Source: Biscogniauxia marginata (taxonomy: Eukaryota; Ascomycota; Sordariomycetes; Xylariales; Xylariaceae). Taken from it: a stretch of DNA of 64,000 nt. This document shows, in pieces, positions 34,311 through 44,432 of this stretch. Both the position numbers and the translations under genes were made by a program. Under the pieces are notes generated by a model that was given only the letters and a program-made list of their open reading frames with translations, was not told where the DNA came from and did not search any database. The stretch is taken from positions 224,347-288,346 of the forward strand of contig MU404083.1 in assembly GCA_022695795.1 (NCBI GenBank), written 5' to 3'. Each line of letters opens with the position of its first letter. Position 1 is the first letter of the stretch.

Positions 34311-35550
34311 CTAAGTACAGACAGAAGAGCTTTGCTCGCTAAGGGCAAGAGACACGAACCGACCTAGCGGAGTAGACCCATCCGCCTGCACTTCTTTTTC
34401 TTCTAAATCACGGTACATCTTCTCGATATAATCCCCGGCCGCTGACAAATGGAGGATAAGGGCAATAGCACGATGAAGAGCTAGCAGTCGACGCGACGGA
34501 GGCTCAATTGTTCGTTCGGGAGTGAGATAAAGCTCACGAGTAACAGGAAATCCTGCTCCCTGGGCCAAGAATCCGTCATTAAATGTTTTAATCGTGTAAG
34601 TATAATCCTTGCCAGGAACGGGTTTGAAATACACTTGAAAATCACCAAATATCTGGTGATAATTTATAATAAGCGTAAAAGCGTTACGTAGCTGGTCAAT
34701 CTTAGGGCTTTGAATTAGTTCCGCAACACCAACATCAAACATGTTAAGGATTATAAGTGCAAATTATTTAGAATGATCCTAAAGGAAACTTTAATTAAAG
34801 AGACCGTCCGAAGAGAATATACATACTAGTTCATCCCCTTAATTAACTTTCGTGAGGGAGTGGTAAGATGTGGGCCACTTCCAGAAATTCCGGGTATCCA
34901 TTTAAATCATTTCGTAGCAAATTCCCATTATTGTCTCGAGCACCGTCGGGATTATAACGGCGTTGCGCTTCAAAAAGGTCAAATTTTCGTGATATTACAC
35001 AACGATGACGGTCACGAATAAGACAGTCCCTCCGAAGAGCTAATAATCGGGGTCCAGTTCCGACGTACTATTGTCCGCCTTCACCTTGTGCTTCTTAGGC
35101 TGCAGAATGCAAGGCTGGGGAAGGCTACGGGGTCTTCTTTGCGGAAGCTTTCACTAAGAAGTATTAACAACTAAGTGGTGTAGCAGTTGCAGCGAGGCCT
35201 TGCCAAGCAAAAAAAAGTTACTAAAAAGATAATCCCCAAAGTCGTAGAATTTCGAGCGGACATCTTCGAAACTAATAGGCTCATCTCCACTAATCCGAAG
35301 ATCGGCAGCTTAGAAAAAAAACGCGTAAGAAGTAATCTCCAGCTTCTTGGGAAAGTGAATATGTATAGGTATAACGAATAAGCCTAAGATGGCTAAAATC
35401 TCCCTAAGGTATCCCGGTGTCAAAGTGCTCACAAATGCTGTAGAGTCTACGGCTAGCGTGGTCGCGCAGCTCCGTCTCCAAAGGTGGTTCTGGAGAAAAG
35501 TTGATGATGTTTTCAAGTGATGACTGGTGGCGGTGAAGGGGGGATGCCAT
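34311..35550 (-). pseudogene. Decayed HNH-nuclease-family fungal gene
   Basis: Reading the minus strand from 35550, blocks of one fungal family appear in order: ASPLHRHQSSLENIINFSPE; stop; SLSQEAGDYFLRVFF; a frameshift; YDFGDYLFSNFFLL with two stops. Next is the HNH-like core RDRHRCVISRKFD with EFLEVAHILPLPHES and a stop. Finally there is an open 143-residue tail from 34742, starting MFDVGVAELI and preceded by IILN, with LALHRAIALILHLSAAGDYI near its end. Intact relatives have these as one protein. At least five stops and two frame changes break it, and the tail alone is clean. The core's Asp-Arg-His-Arg-Cys and AHILP residues persist. It lies beside the AT-rich element, convergent with the CHAT relic. 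Confidence 0.8.
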
Positions 35551-36077
35551 TTTGCCTTGCTCAGCGTTAAGATAAGCACGACTTTTTAAGAGGTGAACTG
35601 GCACCTGGAAAAAACAAGAAGGCGATAATAACGACAATAAGGACGTCTGGTAAATATATCAATAAAGTGCTAGGGTCTGTGGGCTGGTCTGCGGTTTATC
35701 AGAATTATAGTAGTTTTCTCCGCGTTTGCGTTTCTCTAGTTTTTCATTCAATCAACCATCATAAAGCCCATCTTTCGTGTGGTCGGTTTGGAGTGAAAAC
35801 GGGTCTCCCGACGGAATGCGATGCTTAATATAAGATTGGACGATTATAGCTAATTTTAATGGGGTGAGAGTCACGTGGAACGCCTATTTTATAAATCGCG
35901 TGTGTTGTAGTGGATAAAGCAAACCAAAAGAAAACGAACGTAGTTGTAATTCTGATGGTCCAGAGAATCTGGTGTAGCTACTGAAAAATTGCATTTAAAC
36001 CCTGGATGCATTGACCACCCCCACACGTGTGGCATGAAAGACTTCATTTTTAGAACTTAAAACTTTTAATTTTAAAC
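35551..36077. other. Left flank of the AT-rich element
   Basis: About 0.5 kb of ordinary to AT-rich sequence between the HNH relic and the terminal inverted repeat at 36078. No gene or repeat was recognised. AT content rises over the last 40 bases. Confidence 0.5.
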
Positions 36078-36115
36078 GAAACGCTTATTTTCACCTTGTT
36101 ATTAGTTATTTTCAC
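36078..36115 (+). repeat. Left terminal inverted repeat (38 bp)
   Basis: Begins GAAACGCTTATTTTCACC and ends TTATTTTCAC. Its reverse complement is found at 40244-40281 with two C/T differences (arm positions 15 and 18). It marks the sharp edge of the AT-rich block. Confidence 0.85.
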
Positions 36116-36127
36116 TTTATAAGCTAA

Positions 36128-36570
36128 CGTGTCTCATAAGTAAGTGGGCCACACAAGCGAGTAAGTTACTTGATTTCTTATATAAAATCGACTTTTTTAA
36201 AAATTCATAACTTTACACGTAAAAATCGTAAAAATCTCAACCCTTTTTTTTTAGTTATATAATTATAAAACTTAATTAAAAATAAAATAAAATAATAATA
36301 AAAATTAAAAAAATAAAGAAATATATAAAAAGGTTTATATGTTTTGTTTTAGTTTTAGTTTTTACGCGTTTTCTTTTCGCGTTTCTTAAAATTAATTTTT
36401 TTCGATTTTAGTTTTAATTAAAACTTATAATTATATAACTAATAAAAAAGGTCCGAGATTTTTACGATTTTTATGCGTAAAGTTATGGATTTTTGAAAAA
36501 GTCGATTTTATATAAGAAATTAAGTGGCCCACTCGCTTATATAACCCACTTACTTATAAGACACGTTATA
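36128..36570. repeat. Hairpin repeat A (arms about 36128-36262 and 36428-36570)
   Basis: The left arm passes through TATATAAAATCGACTTTTTT and ATTCATAACTTTAC; the right arm carries the reverse complement with scattered C/T differences. The spacer includes TTTTTACGCGTTTTC. The outer parts of the arms carry CATAAGTAAGTGGGCC-like ends. Confidence 0.8.
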
Positions 36571-38082
36571 TTAAATTAAGTCGTATAACGCTTAAAGCTA
36601 TAAATAATAATAATACTTAAAACGTTAATATCTTAATCGAAAACCTTTATATATATTTAATTAAGTTAAATAAAGGCGGTAATATAAATAAAATAAAAAG
36701 GGTTTATAATAATATAATAAATATAAAAAAGAATTTAGTATTATTAATAATAATTATTAAAACTTATTATTTTAACAAAAAAACGAAAATAATATAAATA
36801 AAATAAAAACGAAATAAATAATATTAAACTAAATATAAAATAAAATAAAATATTTATTAATATAAATAAAAACGAAAATAATAATAACTAAATTATATAT
36901 AAAAAAGAATAATTATTAAATATATATATAAAACTAATAAACTCGAGAAATAAAATTTAAAAATAAAACAAAAATAATATATTATATTCGAAAGTTAATA
37001 ATCCTTAAAAAGAAAATATAACGTATCGTTAAATACGAGCCGCGTAAACATTATTTATACCGTAAATAAAACTATAATCCAGGTCTATGTAACTAACAAA
37101 AAACAAAACCATATTCGCGTAAGCGGCCCGATCTTTCGGCCCCAACCGCCGCGCACAAATATACACTTTAAAAAAGGTAAAGGGGACTCCAAAATAAACG
37201 AGGCGCCCTCTTATCTTAAACGACTAATTAGTAAGATCACTTAGTTTTTAATATAAAGAAGCTAAATATTAACATTATATTTATAATATTATAATAACTT
37301 ATTATTATTAAAAAGTAAAATTATAATATTAAATTATAATTAAATTTAATATAAACTTTATAAAATATTTTTATAAATATATAAAAAAAAGAATAAAAAG
37401 AATTACGCGCTTTTTAATTTTAAATAATTATAAAAGTTATTATTTTATTAATTTCGAAAATTATTATTAAAAATTATTATTAAATTTTATATATTTAGTT
37501 ATTTATTATATAAATTTTAATTTTTTAACTTTATATATTTTAGTATTTTAAAGTAAATATATAATAATTATTTTAAATATATAAATAAAATTTCATATAA
37601 TTAAATTAATTTTTTTAATTTAAAAAAGGTATTATTATATTATTTATATTTATATAAATAACACGTATATTTTTTAACTTTAATATAAATTAAATGTTTT
37701 AAAAAGTTAAAACACTTATAATAACTCGCGAAATATTTTTATAATTTAATTATATTATAAATAAAGTTAAAAATCATTAAAAAAGTTCTTTTATAAATAT
37801 TATAAATATTATAAATATTATAAATATTATAAATAATTATAAATAAAAAGATTATTTAATATAAAAAAATAATATTATAATTAATAATAAAAAGAAAAAA
37901 CCTCGAAAAATAATAATAATTAATTATAATACGTATATTTATATAACGAATAAAAATATATTTAGTAACATTTATATAATAAATAAAATATTTAATGATT
38001 TAAATTTCGAGGAGTTATAATTAATTTTAAAAGGCTTTAACTTAAAAAATATAATGAACTAAGTAATATAAATTACGTTTTA

Positions 38083-38707
38083 AAAAACTAAATATTTAAT
38101 ATAAAAAAGATATTTAATTTTTAAAGTATAAAGCTAAATAAAACGGTTTAAATAAAAATAATTATTAATTAATTTCGATACGGCGTAAATAATTTTTAAT
38201 AATTAAAAGTATAATAACTATGAAATTTCGTCCGCGAGCTTGTTTTATTTACTTACTTATATGGTATGTTAATTTTTTTTTATAAAACGTAAATTTTTAA
38301 GTATTTAATTTTATAATTAATCATATAAATATATTATTATTTCGTCTTTATAATGTTATACGAAAAACATTATAAAGTGTTATTAACTTATAATAACTTA
38401 TTTTTAAATAATATCGTTTATATTTAATTATATAAATTATTTAAGTTTTTATTAATATTATTAAGTTTTAAAATAAGTAAATTAATTTTTTTAATTTTTT
38501 TAATTTTATATATTTTAATAATAATAATAAATATATTATTTATAAATTAATTAATTTAAATTATATATTAAAAAACCAAATATTTAATATAAAAAAGTAT
38601 TTAATTTTTAAAATATAAAACTAAAAAAATAATTTAAATAATAATAATTATTAATTAATTTTAATATCGCGTAAATGTTTTTTAATAATTAAAACTATAA
38701 AAACTAT
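38083..38707 (+). repeat. Direct repeat pair of about 140 bp inside the element
   Basis: The segments 38083-38221 and 38568-38707 run parallel. Shared strings include AATATTTAATATAAAAAAG and ATTATTAATTAATTT, followed by GTAAAT and TTTTTAATAATTAAAA. The units are about 485 bases apart. Just after the first copy (38222-38270) lies a further piece, TTCGTCCGCGAGCTTGTTT, that also occurs at the outer ends of hairpin B. Confidence 0.7.
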
Positions 38708-38902
38708 AAAAACTAACTTACTTATTTATAAGATATATTAAATATATTAATTTTATAAAAATTATTAAAAACTTAATTATATTAAGAAACGTATAATAAA
38801 ATAATAATTTATAACGTAAATAAAAAAGATTTAAAAATAATAAAAAAACTAAAATTAAATTAAAAAGTCGATTTTTAAAATTAAATTTCGAAAAGTTAAC
38901 TT

Positions 38903-39345
38903 TATATAACGTACCACATAAGCGAGTGGACAAAACAAGCTCGCGGACGAAATGGTTTCCTATATAAAATCGACTTTTTCGAAAATTCATAACTTTACTT
39001 GTAAAAATCGCAAAAATCTCGAACCATTTTTTCTAATTATATAACTATATAGTTTAACTAAAATAAAATTTAAAAAGATTAATATTATTAAACACAAAAA
39101 GAAAACGCGTAAAAACTAAAATTATAATAAAATGCACGGACCTTTGTACGTATTTCTTTATATATTTCACTTTTTTTTGAATTTTATTTTAATTAAACTA
39201 TATAATTATATAACTAAAAAAAGGTCCGAGATTTTTACGATTTTTACGTGTAAAGTTATGAATTTTCGAAAAAGTCGATTTTATATGAGAAACCATTTCG
39301 TTCGCGAGCTTGTTTCGTCTACTCGCTTGTGTAATACGTTATATA
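38903..39345. repeat. Hairpin repeat B (arms about 38903-39046 and 39196-39345), inverted copy of A
   Basis: The core of both arms matches hairpin A (TATATAAAATCGACTTTTTC, ATTCATAACTTTAC), but its spacer contains GAAAACGCGTAAAAAC. That is the reverse complement of the spacer string in hairpin A, so the two units are in opposite orientation. The outer ends differ: ACGAAATGG and GCTCGCGGACG instead of the A-type ends. Confidence 0.8.
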
Positions 39346-39749
39346 TTATAAAGAAAATTAATAAAAACTTATAAAAACTTACTTTTAAAAATATATAATA
39401 ACCGTTATTAATTAATTAATTACTTAATAATTAAAATAACTAATAATAAAAGTTATATAATAATATATATAATAAGCTTAAATATTAATTTTAAACATTT
39501 AAAAATATTTTTATTTATATTTTTATTTATTAAATATAATTACCGCGCTTTATAAAGAAAAAAAAGCATTTTTTTAAAAGGTATATCGCGAATAAAGGTA
39601 TTTATAATTATAAATAATGAATATTTTTATAAGGGAAATCACATAATTATATTTACCTTAATAAGAGTGATTAACTTTTATATATAGAGATTTTTTTATT
39701 TATCTTAAATAAATAAAAGGATAAATTTATTTAGACTTTATTTTATATG

Positions 39750-40171
39750 TGTGACGAACCTCCCTGTGACTTCCTAGTCAGCTGACTTCACAGGTGAGTA
39801 CGTACTGGGTTTTCTTGATTTGAAGGTAACAGTGGGTTGAGATTGGTTCAATTGATTCACAATGTTATGTTCGTCAGAGAGGTTTCAAGGTACTCTCACT
39901 ATAGTATCAAAGAGTGACTATAGTCTTAGATTGATAGCTAGAGAACCCGAGACTAATTACACAAGGAAACCCCATCCTACTTATAGTTGTCCAGATCCAT
40001 CATTCAATGTGAGCTCTGTCCTGCTCCCAGAGCACAAGGGAGCGTGCTCCGTCTTGCTCCCAGAGCACAACGGAGCGCCGTTCTATCATCACGTGATGAT
40101 AGCGAAGAAGGAAGAACCCAAATCCGGACGCGCAAGGGCAAAGGGTAAGTAGATCCAGTTGGATCGTAACA
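39750..40171. mobile_element. Solo LTR (422 bp) with 5-bp target-site duplication
   Basis: The segment begins TGTGACGAACC and ends GGATCGTAACA, the TGT..ACA termini of LTR retrotransposons. It is flanked on both sides by ATATG (39745-39749 and 40172-40176), a perfect 5-bp duplication. Base composition is normal, unlike the AT-saturated host element. No gag or pol sequence adjoins it, so it is a solo LTR left by recombination between the two ends of a full element. It includes a 20-bp perfect palindrome (40083-40102, centre CACGTG) and two copies of GCTCCCAGAGCACAA (about 40022-40072). It carries no usable gene; the small open frame 39862-40152 is incidental. Confidence 0.9.
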
Positions 40172-40243
40172 ATATGCTCCTTAGTTTCACGTTTATAAGA
40201 TTTTTTTATTAAACCTAAGATAATTTAATATATAACTTACCAG

Positions 40244-40281
40244 GTGAAAATAACTAATAACAAAGTAAAAATAAGCGTTTC
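40244..40281 (-). repeat. Right terminal inverted repeat (38 bp)
   Basis: Reads GTGAAAATAACTAATAAC and ends ATAAGCGTTTC, the reverse complement of the left arm with two transitions. Normal-composition DNA resumes immediately after it. Confidence 0.85.
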
Positions 40282-41237
40282 AATCTTGGAGGCTTTTATA
40301 TCCTATATTTAGTCCTCACTGTAACTTCCATTAGATTTTGCACAAGCACTACTTAACCAGCTTGAAATATGATATTATGCGAACTCATTCCAGTAGGAAC
40401 CCAAACTAGAACATCTTCTTACTATCGATGTCGTCGGATAATGGCAATAGGCAGCGTTCTGTTAGTCCATAGTGATCCCTCTCTAGGTGTAAGTTCCAAG
40501 TAAGGACTATTCTTATAAGAAGAGTCACAATGCAATTAGCAACCGAGACTTTTTAGACGGACCTCTTTTATATTGGACCCCCGAGTCTCAAGGTTCACCG
40601 TAGCAAGTAATTTAAATCATCTAGCCTCATTTATTAGCTATAATCAGTCGCGCACCCGAGCTATTGGGGCGAGGGGCGAGAATCTTAAACTAACTGGTCC
40701 CGAGTCTGAGACTACATAAGAAGCTAAACTTGTCTATTCAAGGGTGGTGGGTGTGGGTGGTAGAAAGAGAATGGAAGGGGAAGGAGTTAATTACTCATCT
40801 ATGTTTTGTGCCAACTAAGCGCCACCACCGGACTAGGACCGTGTAGTTCAGGGGATGGACTCTTGCGAGAAGCTGACTCATTTTTGATCCTCAAAGGAGG
40901 CTGAGAACTACTATGTAGGTAACTTCGTCCAGGATTGAGAGCTTGCGCCGAGAGGCTACATAATGGAGGTAATTTACTAGAAGATATGAATGATATTAAC
41001 CCCCTCTACTCCCGGCCTCCTTATAATACCTCTTGTATTATTATTTAAGACCACTTCGGTGACAAATAAGCATGCTTCATGTTCGTAGATTATCTAACAA
41101 TTATTATATGAAACTCGACCCCTATCCCCAGACACGTGTCTACTTGTCCAGGCAAACGTATGGTCATGGTTGCTTTCAAAAGCTTTCCCTGGCATGCTGC
41201 AGGTTTTCTTCTTCTCTTTGATCTCTGGCAATCGACT
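40282..41237. other. Intergenic stretch, no gene seen
   Basis: Normal-composition sequence between the element's right end and the stop of the BTB-like gene. It holds a GGTGGTGGGTGTGGGTGG purine/GT-rich patch near 40743-40760 and nothing else I can name. Confidence 0.5.
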
Positions 41238-41942
41238 TTAAGAATCAATTGACCAACAATCGTCCGAATCACATAGACTTTCCTCTGATTCGGTCGTCAT
41301 CTCTTCCTCTCGCCATTCATCGTTCCCCTCGGGCTCGGAGACCGGCCATTTATCCAACACCTTTCTCTGCTTTTCAGAAACACTGAAGCGATCTTCGAAT
41401 GCCCTCCGGACCATCTTGCGGGTTCTGCATCGGAAGGTTGCTGGATGGGAGACTACGAACAGAGCTGCGTTGAATGCGCTTTGGCTGTCTCGGACCTCGG
41501 CCTCGGCCTCGAACTCCCCTAGGATGAACATGTAGAGCAGTTTGAAGGCGGCATCTCTCGCGCACAGCCTCAACCTTCTGTTTGTCCCTAGTTCATCATC
41601 ATCAAACCACTTGGCCTTATAGCTCCTGATCTCATCAAATACATCTTTCAAGCCGGCTCCACCAAGGACGTCGACGGCGAGGCGCTCGAGGGTCTCGCAA
41701 AGGACTTGGTAATCAGCTAGATTATCGGACATGCCGCGAAAGAAGTGCCGATACCCGTGCTTGACAGCATGGTTGATGGTGGCGAAGAAGGGTAGGTCAT
41801 CATGCTCGGGGACGGCAGACTCGGAACACTGTCTGGACATGCGCTGAAATCGTAAGAATGACGCAAAGTAGGGGATCTTCCCTATGTCGACAACGTATTC
41901 GCTATCTCCTACTTTGACGGTCTCCTCGGTAGTACCCTCGAC
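41238..41942 (-). CDS. BTB/POZ-like uncharacterised fungal protein, 5' end uncertain
   Basis: The frame from 41942 to the stop at 41238 gives 234 residues. The N-terminal part VKVGDSEYVVDIGKIPYFASFLRF looks like the first strands and helix of a BTB/POZ fold, an interaction domain used by Cullin-3 adaptors. It is followed by HGYRHFFRGMSDNLADYQVLCETLERLAVDVLGG. The C-terminal half (CARDAAFKLLYMFILGEFE, NAALFVVSHP, then a basic RTRKMVRRAFEDRF) and an acidic tail ending DDCWSIDS match a fungal family I remember but cannot name. The first internal ATG (41840) would remove the BTB strands, so coding probably begins upstream. An in-frame TAG sits just before 41942 and forms a plausible acceptor (CCTAG). 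A possible first exon starts with ATG near 42029, but no strong donor is seen. Confidence 0.7.
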   Translation of the reverse strand, partial: VEGTTEETVKVGDSEYVVDIGKIPYFASFLRFQRMSRQCSESAVPEHDDLPFFATINHAVKHGYRHFFRGMSDNLADYQVLCETLERLAVDVLGGAGLKDVFDEIRSYKAKWFDDDELGTNRRLRLCARDAAFKLLYMFILGEFEAEAEVRDSQSAFNAALFVVSHPATFRCRTRKMVRRAFEDRFSVSEKQRKVLDKWPVSEPEGNDEWREEEMTTESEESLCDSDDCWSIDS

Positions 41943-44432
41943 CTAGGAAATTAACCCTCTCGCGTTAACGTTCCTTCTAGATTACTGTAGGGTGTACCTA
42001 ACACTGTATAGGGTGTGTTCTACCATTGCGATAATCGTCAGCTATACGCTATGCAGCAAGAGGATGTTTTCCCAACCGGTCAGCGATAAATACACCGTGC
42101 TAGATAGATCACTAGCAGGAAGACTACTCCTTCAAGTCCTAATGGCGCACTGGTGAGGTATACCGTTCGAATACCGATGGAAAGAAAATAGGAAAAGGAC
42201 TTGGCAACAGTTGTAAATGAGGTACACGCATCCTGCCCGAAAGAAAATAGAATGGAAGGGGAAGGGCGTCATGGGGACCGAAATGGTTGATGTCATATAA
42301 TGGTGAATAATAGAGAGCACGGCATGAGAAGGGGTTGTCCATCAGGCCGTAAGAGATTGGCTGCCTGCATGCATAGCAAACGCCCAAAGGTAACCCAACA
42401 ACACAACCCCCCTTTCGATGCCGACGGCGACGGGCACGCCATGCATGATGCATCCAGCCTCGTAACTGGTAGTCTTATCGCCAAGTGCGAGACGGGCACG
42501 ATGCTGCACGAGATAGACCTGCATATGTGAAAAAACGTCGATTCGAGACAGAAATCAAAAGCTGCCGCTGTGCCAGTTCGCAACTTATTGTCATCCGTCA
42601 ACCGTTCCGCTAATCAAACCCTAGAAAATCCTACAGAGTAATATCGAGGCTTCGAAAATGACTATGCACCCTGGAAGCCAACGCCCCCTCCTACCCCCTC
42701 CTACCCAGTTCCCCCAAACCCAAGTGTACCCCTATTCCGGCTGCGTGCCGTATCTAGTCAGGGTAGTATGCGTGAGATCCCGACCGGTTGAGAAGAGACA
42801 TTGACTGTACGTAATGCATGTGCGGTGTTATTAGATCTCAGCCTCGTCCCCGTATCCAAGTCCCTATATCCAAGTCCCCATATACCTGCCGTAGAAGGGT
42901 GCGAATAGGTAAGGCGGAAACTGGGGTTTCGGATCTGGCTGTCGCCCCGGATACTAGCATCCGATCGGTTCGGGAAATATTATTCAAGCCCAGACGGAGG
43001 GCGTGAGGGGGCTGGATCGGGAGGTGACATGTCAATATCACAGACGAAACCGGCGAGGATATTAGAAAAGAAAAAGGAGGACCCCGGTGCAGGATGCAGG
43101 AAGGCGTGAGATCTGTGAGCGCTTCTCGCTCCGTGGCACGACTCTTTCCCGCTTCACACATTTATTATTCCTTCTTCCTTAGCTCACGGGTGTATATCCA
43201 GTCAAGTATAATAGGCAACACAGTAACAGTAATATCTAGTAGCACCGGATAGGGGGAGAAGGGGGTTCTCTGTCACGAGCTGGCCGGCTGGCGCATTCCT
43301 CTTTTCTACGTCCATGTCGGGAAGGGTATCGGGAACACTGTGAATCAGCTAGTCAGATAGTCTCGTAGCTTGTGTTTGTGCTGCATCTATCTCTGAGTCT
43401 AGTCCCCTCCGCTCCCGACGATAATCTAAGATAAAGTTGCCTCTGGACAATATGTCCCTATCCACTATGATTTAGGTGCCTTTAAAAGTCCAAGTAGGGT
43501 CTAAAAACCTCAGGTATGTGTCAAGTTTCATAACATAAGACAGATGGTATTAGTCTTTTATCTTTTGTCCGGTTAAGCAACCCCCCAAGGCTCACAACCT
43601 CATCCTACCCCCCTCTTATCACTTAGACTTCGTGACTATAGTATCCGAAGATCGCGGGTAAGAAGTGATGATTAACCTCGTGCTAGTCACCGGGGAGAAC
43701 AAGGGTCTACCTACTTACGTATCCCTCCCCTTATTTGAGTTTAATTGGAAAACGACGTAGAATCTAGATAACAAATTTCAGACTAGATCTAACGTTCATG
43801 AAACCAAGCGTAGACTCTACGAAACTTTGGTAAGTAGGCCAGACAGGACGATCAAAACAAAGCTCGGCTATGCTATTTCAACGCTCTTCTTGTAGAAAAT
43901 TTGATTATTGAATTGTGTGCGTAATCACGACTGCTTGATGCTCGATGAGTCCCGACATTAGTTTTAAAGACTGTGCTTTGCATTCGCTCATCATAATGGG
44001 GAGTCCTGCGACTTTTCTGTATACTGAGGACTTCAGTACAAACCTACCTAGATATATGTAAAATAGCATATCTCCGTACGTATTAACCCTATATCGAAGA
44101 CGAAAAAGCAGTAGGGCCAAGTCGAGTCTTATCAATAAGCCGTACTGCCTATACTCAAGTAGGACCAGCAAATGATGATGATATCAGGTATTCATACACG
44201 GTATAGATGTTATTTTCACCTTATCAGGTCAGGCTTATCACACCATAGTTTGAGATTTCCCATTTTTTGAAGCTATATCGTGTCTACCTATCCACAAGAC
44301 TCCCGACCCCATTTTAATTTTTTAGTATCCGGTCATGCTTTCATGCTTCATATCTCGTATGCGGGTCTATATACCGTGTTTTCCGTGCAATGCCAAAAAG
44401 AAATCATATCTGGATATATATACAGCCCAGCA
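41943..44432. other. 2.5 kb intergenic stretch, no gene seen
   Basis: No recognisable protein or spliced series was found. Low-complexity pieces include a repeated CCCCCTCCTA around 42687-42706 and a duplicated ATCCAAGTCCC (about 42854-42880). The first bases upstream of 41943 probably hold the missing 5' exon of the BTB-like gene. Confidence 0.5.

Larger units (their letters stand above)
36078..40281. mobile_element. RIP-degraded TIR element, about 3.8 kb before a later LTR insertion
   Basis: The block is extremely AT-rich and ends in a 38-bp inverted repeat: left arm 36078-36115 (begins GAAACGCTTATTTT), right arm 40244-40281. The arms match at 36 of 38 positions, and both mismatches are C versus T. 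Inside, two large hairpins sit near either end in opposite orientation (36128-36570 and 38903-39345). Repeat copies differ mainly by C/T changes, as repeat-induced point mutation produces. No transposase frame survives, and the short open frames are AT-driven. Whether it was a DNA transposon or a non-autonomous element is unknown. No convincing target-site duplication was found at the outer ends. A solo LTR has inserted near the right end. Confidence 0.75.

Noticed and set aside
37795..37845. TATAAATAT tandem units that could suggest a CRISPR-like array
   Set aside because: Simple nine-base AT tandem repeat without spacers inside RIPped DNA of a eukaryote.
38718..38990. AT-rich open frame and others within 36-39.7 kb
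   Set aside because: Encodes almost only Lys, Leu, Ile, Phe, Asn and Tyr as expected of random A/T sequence; no relation to known proteins.
39862..40152. 96-codon frame inside the solo LTR
   Set aside because: Lies wholly in the non-coding LTR and repeats a short motif because of the internal direct repeat.
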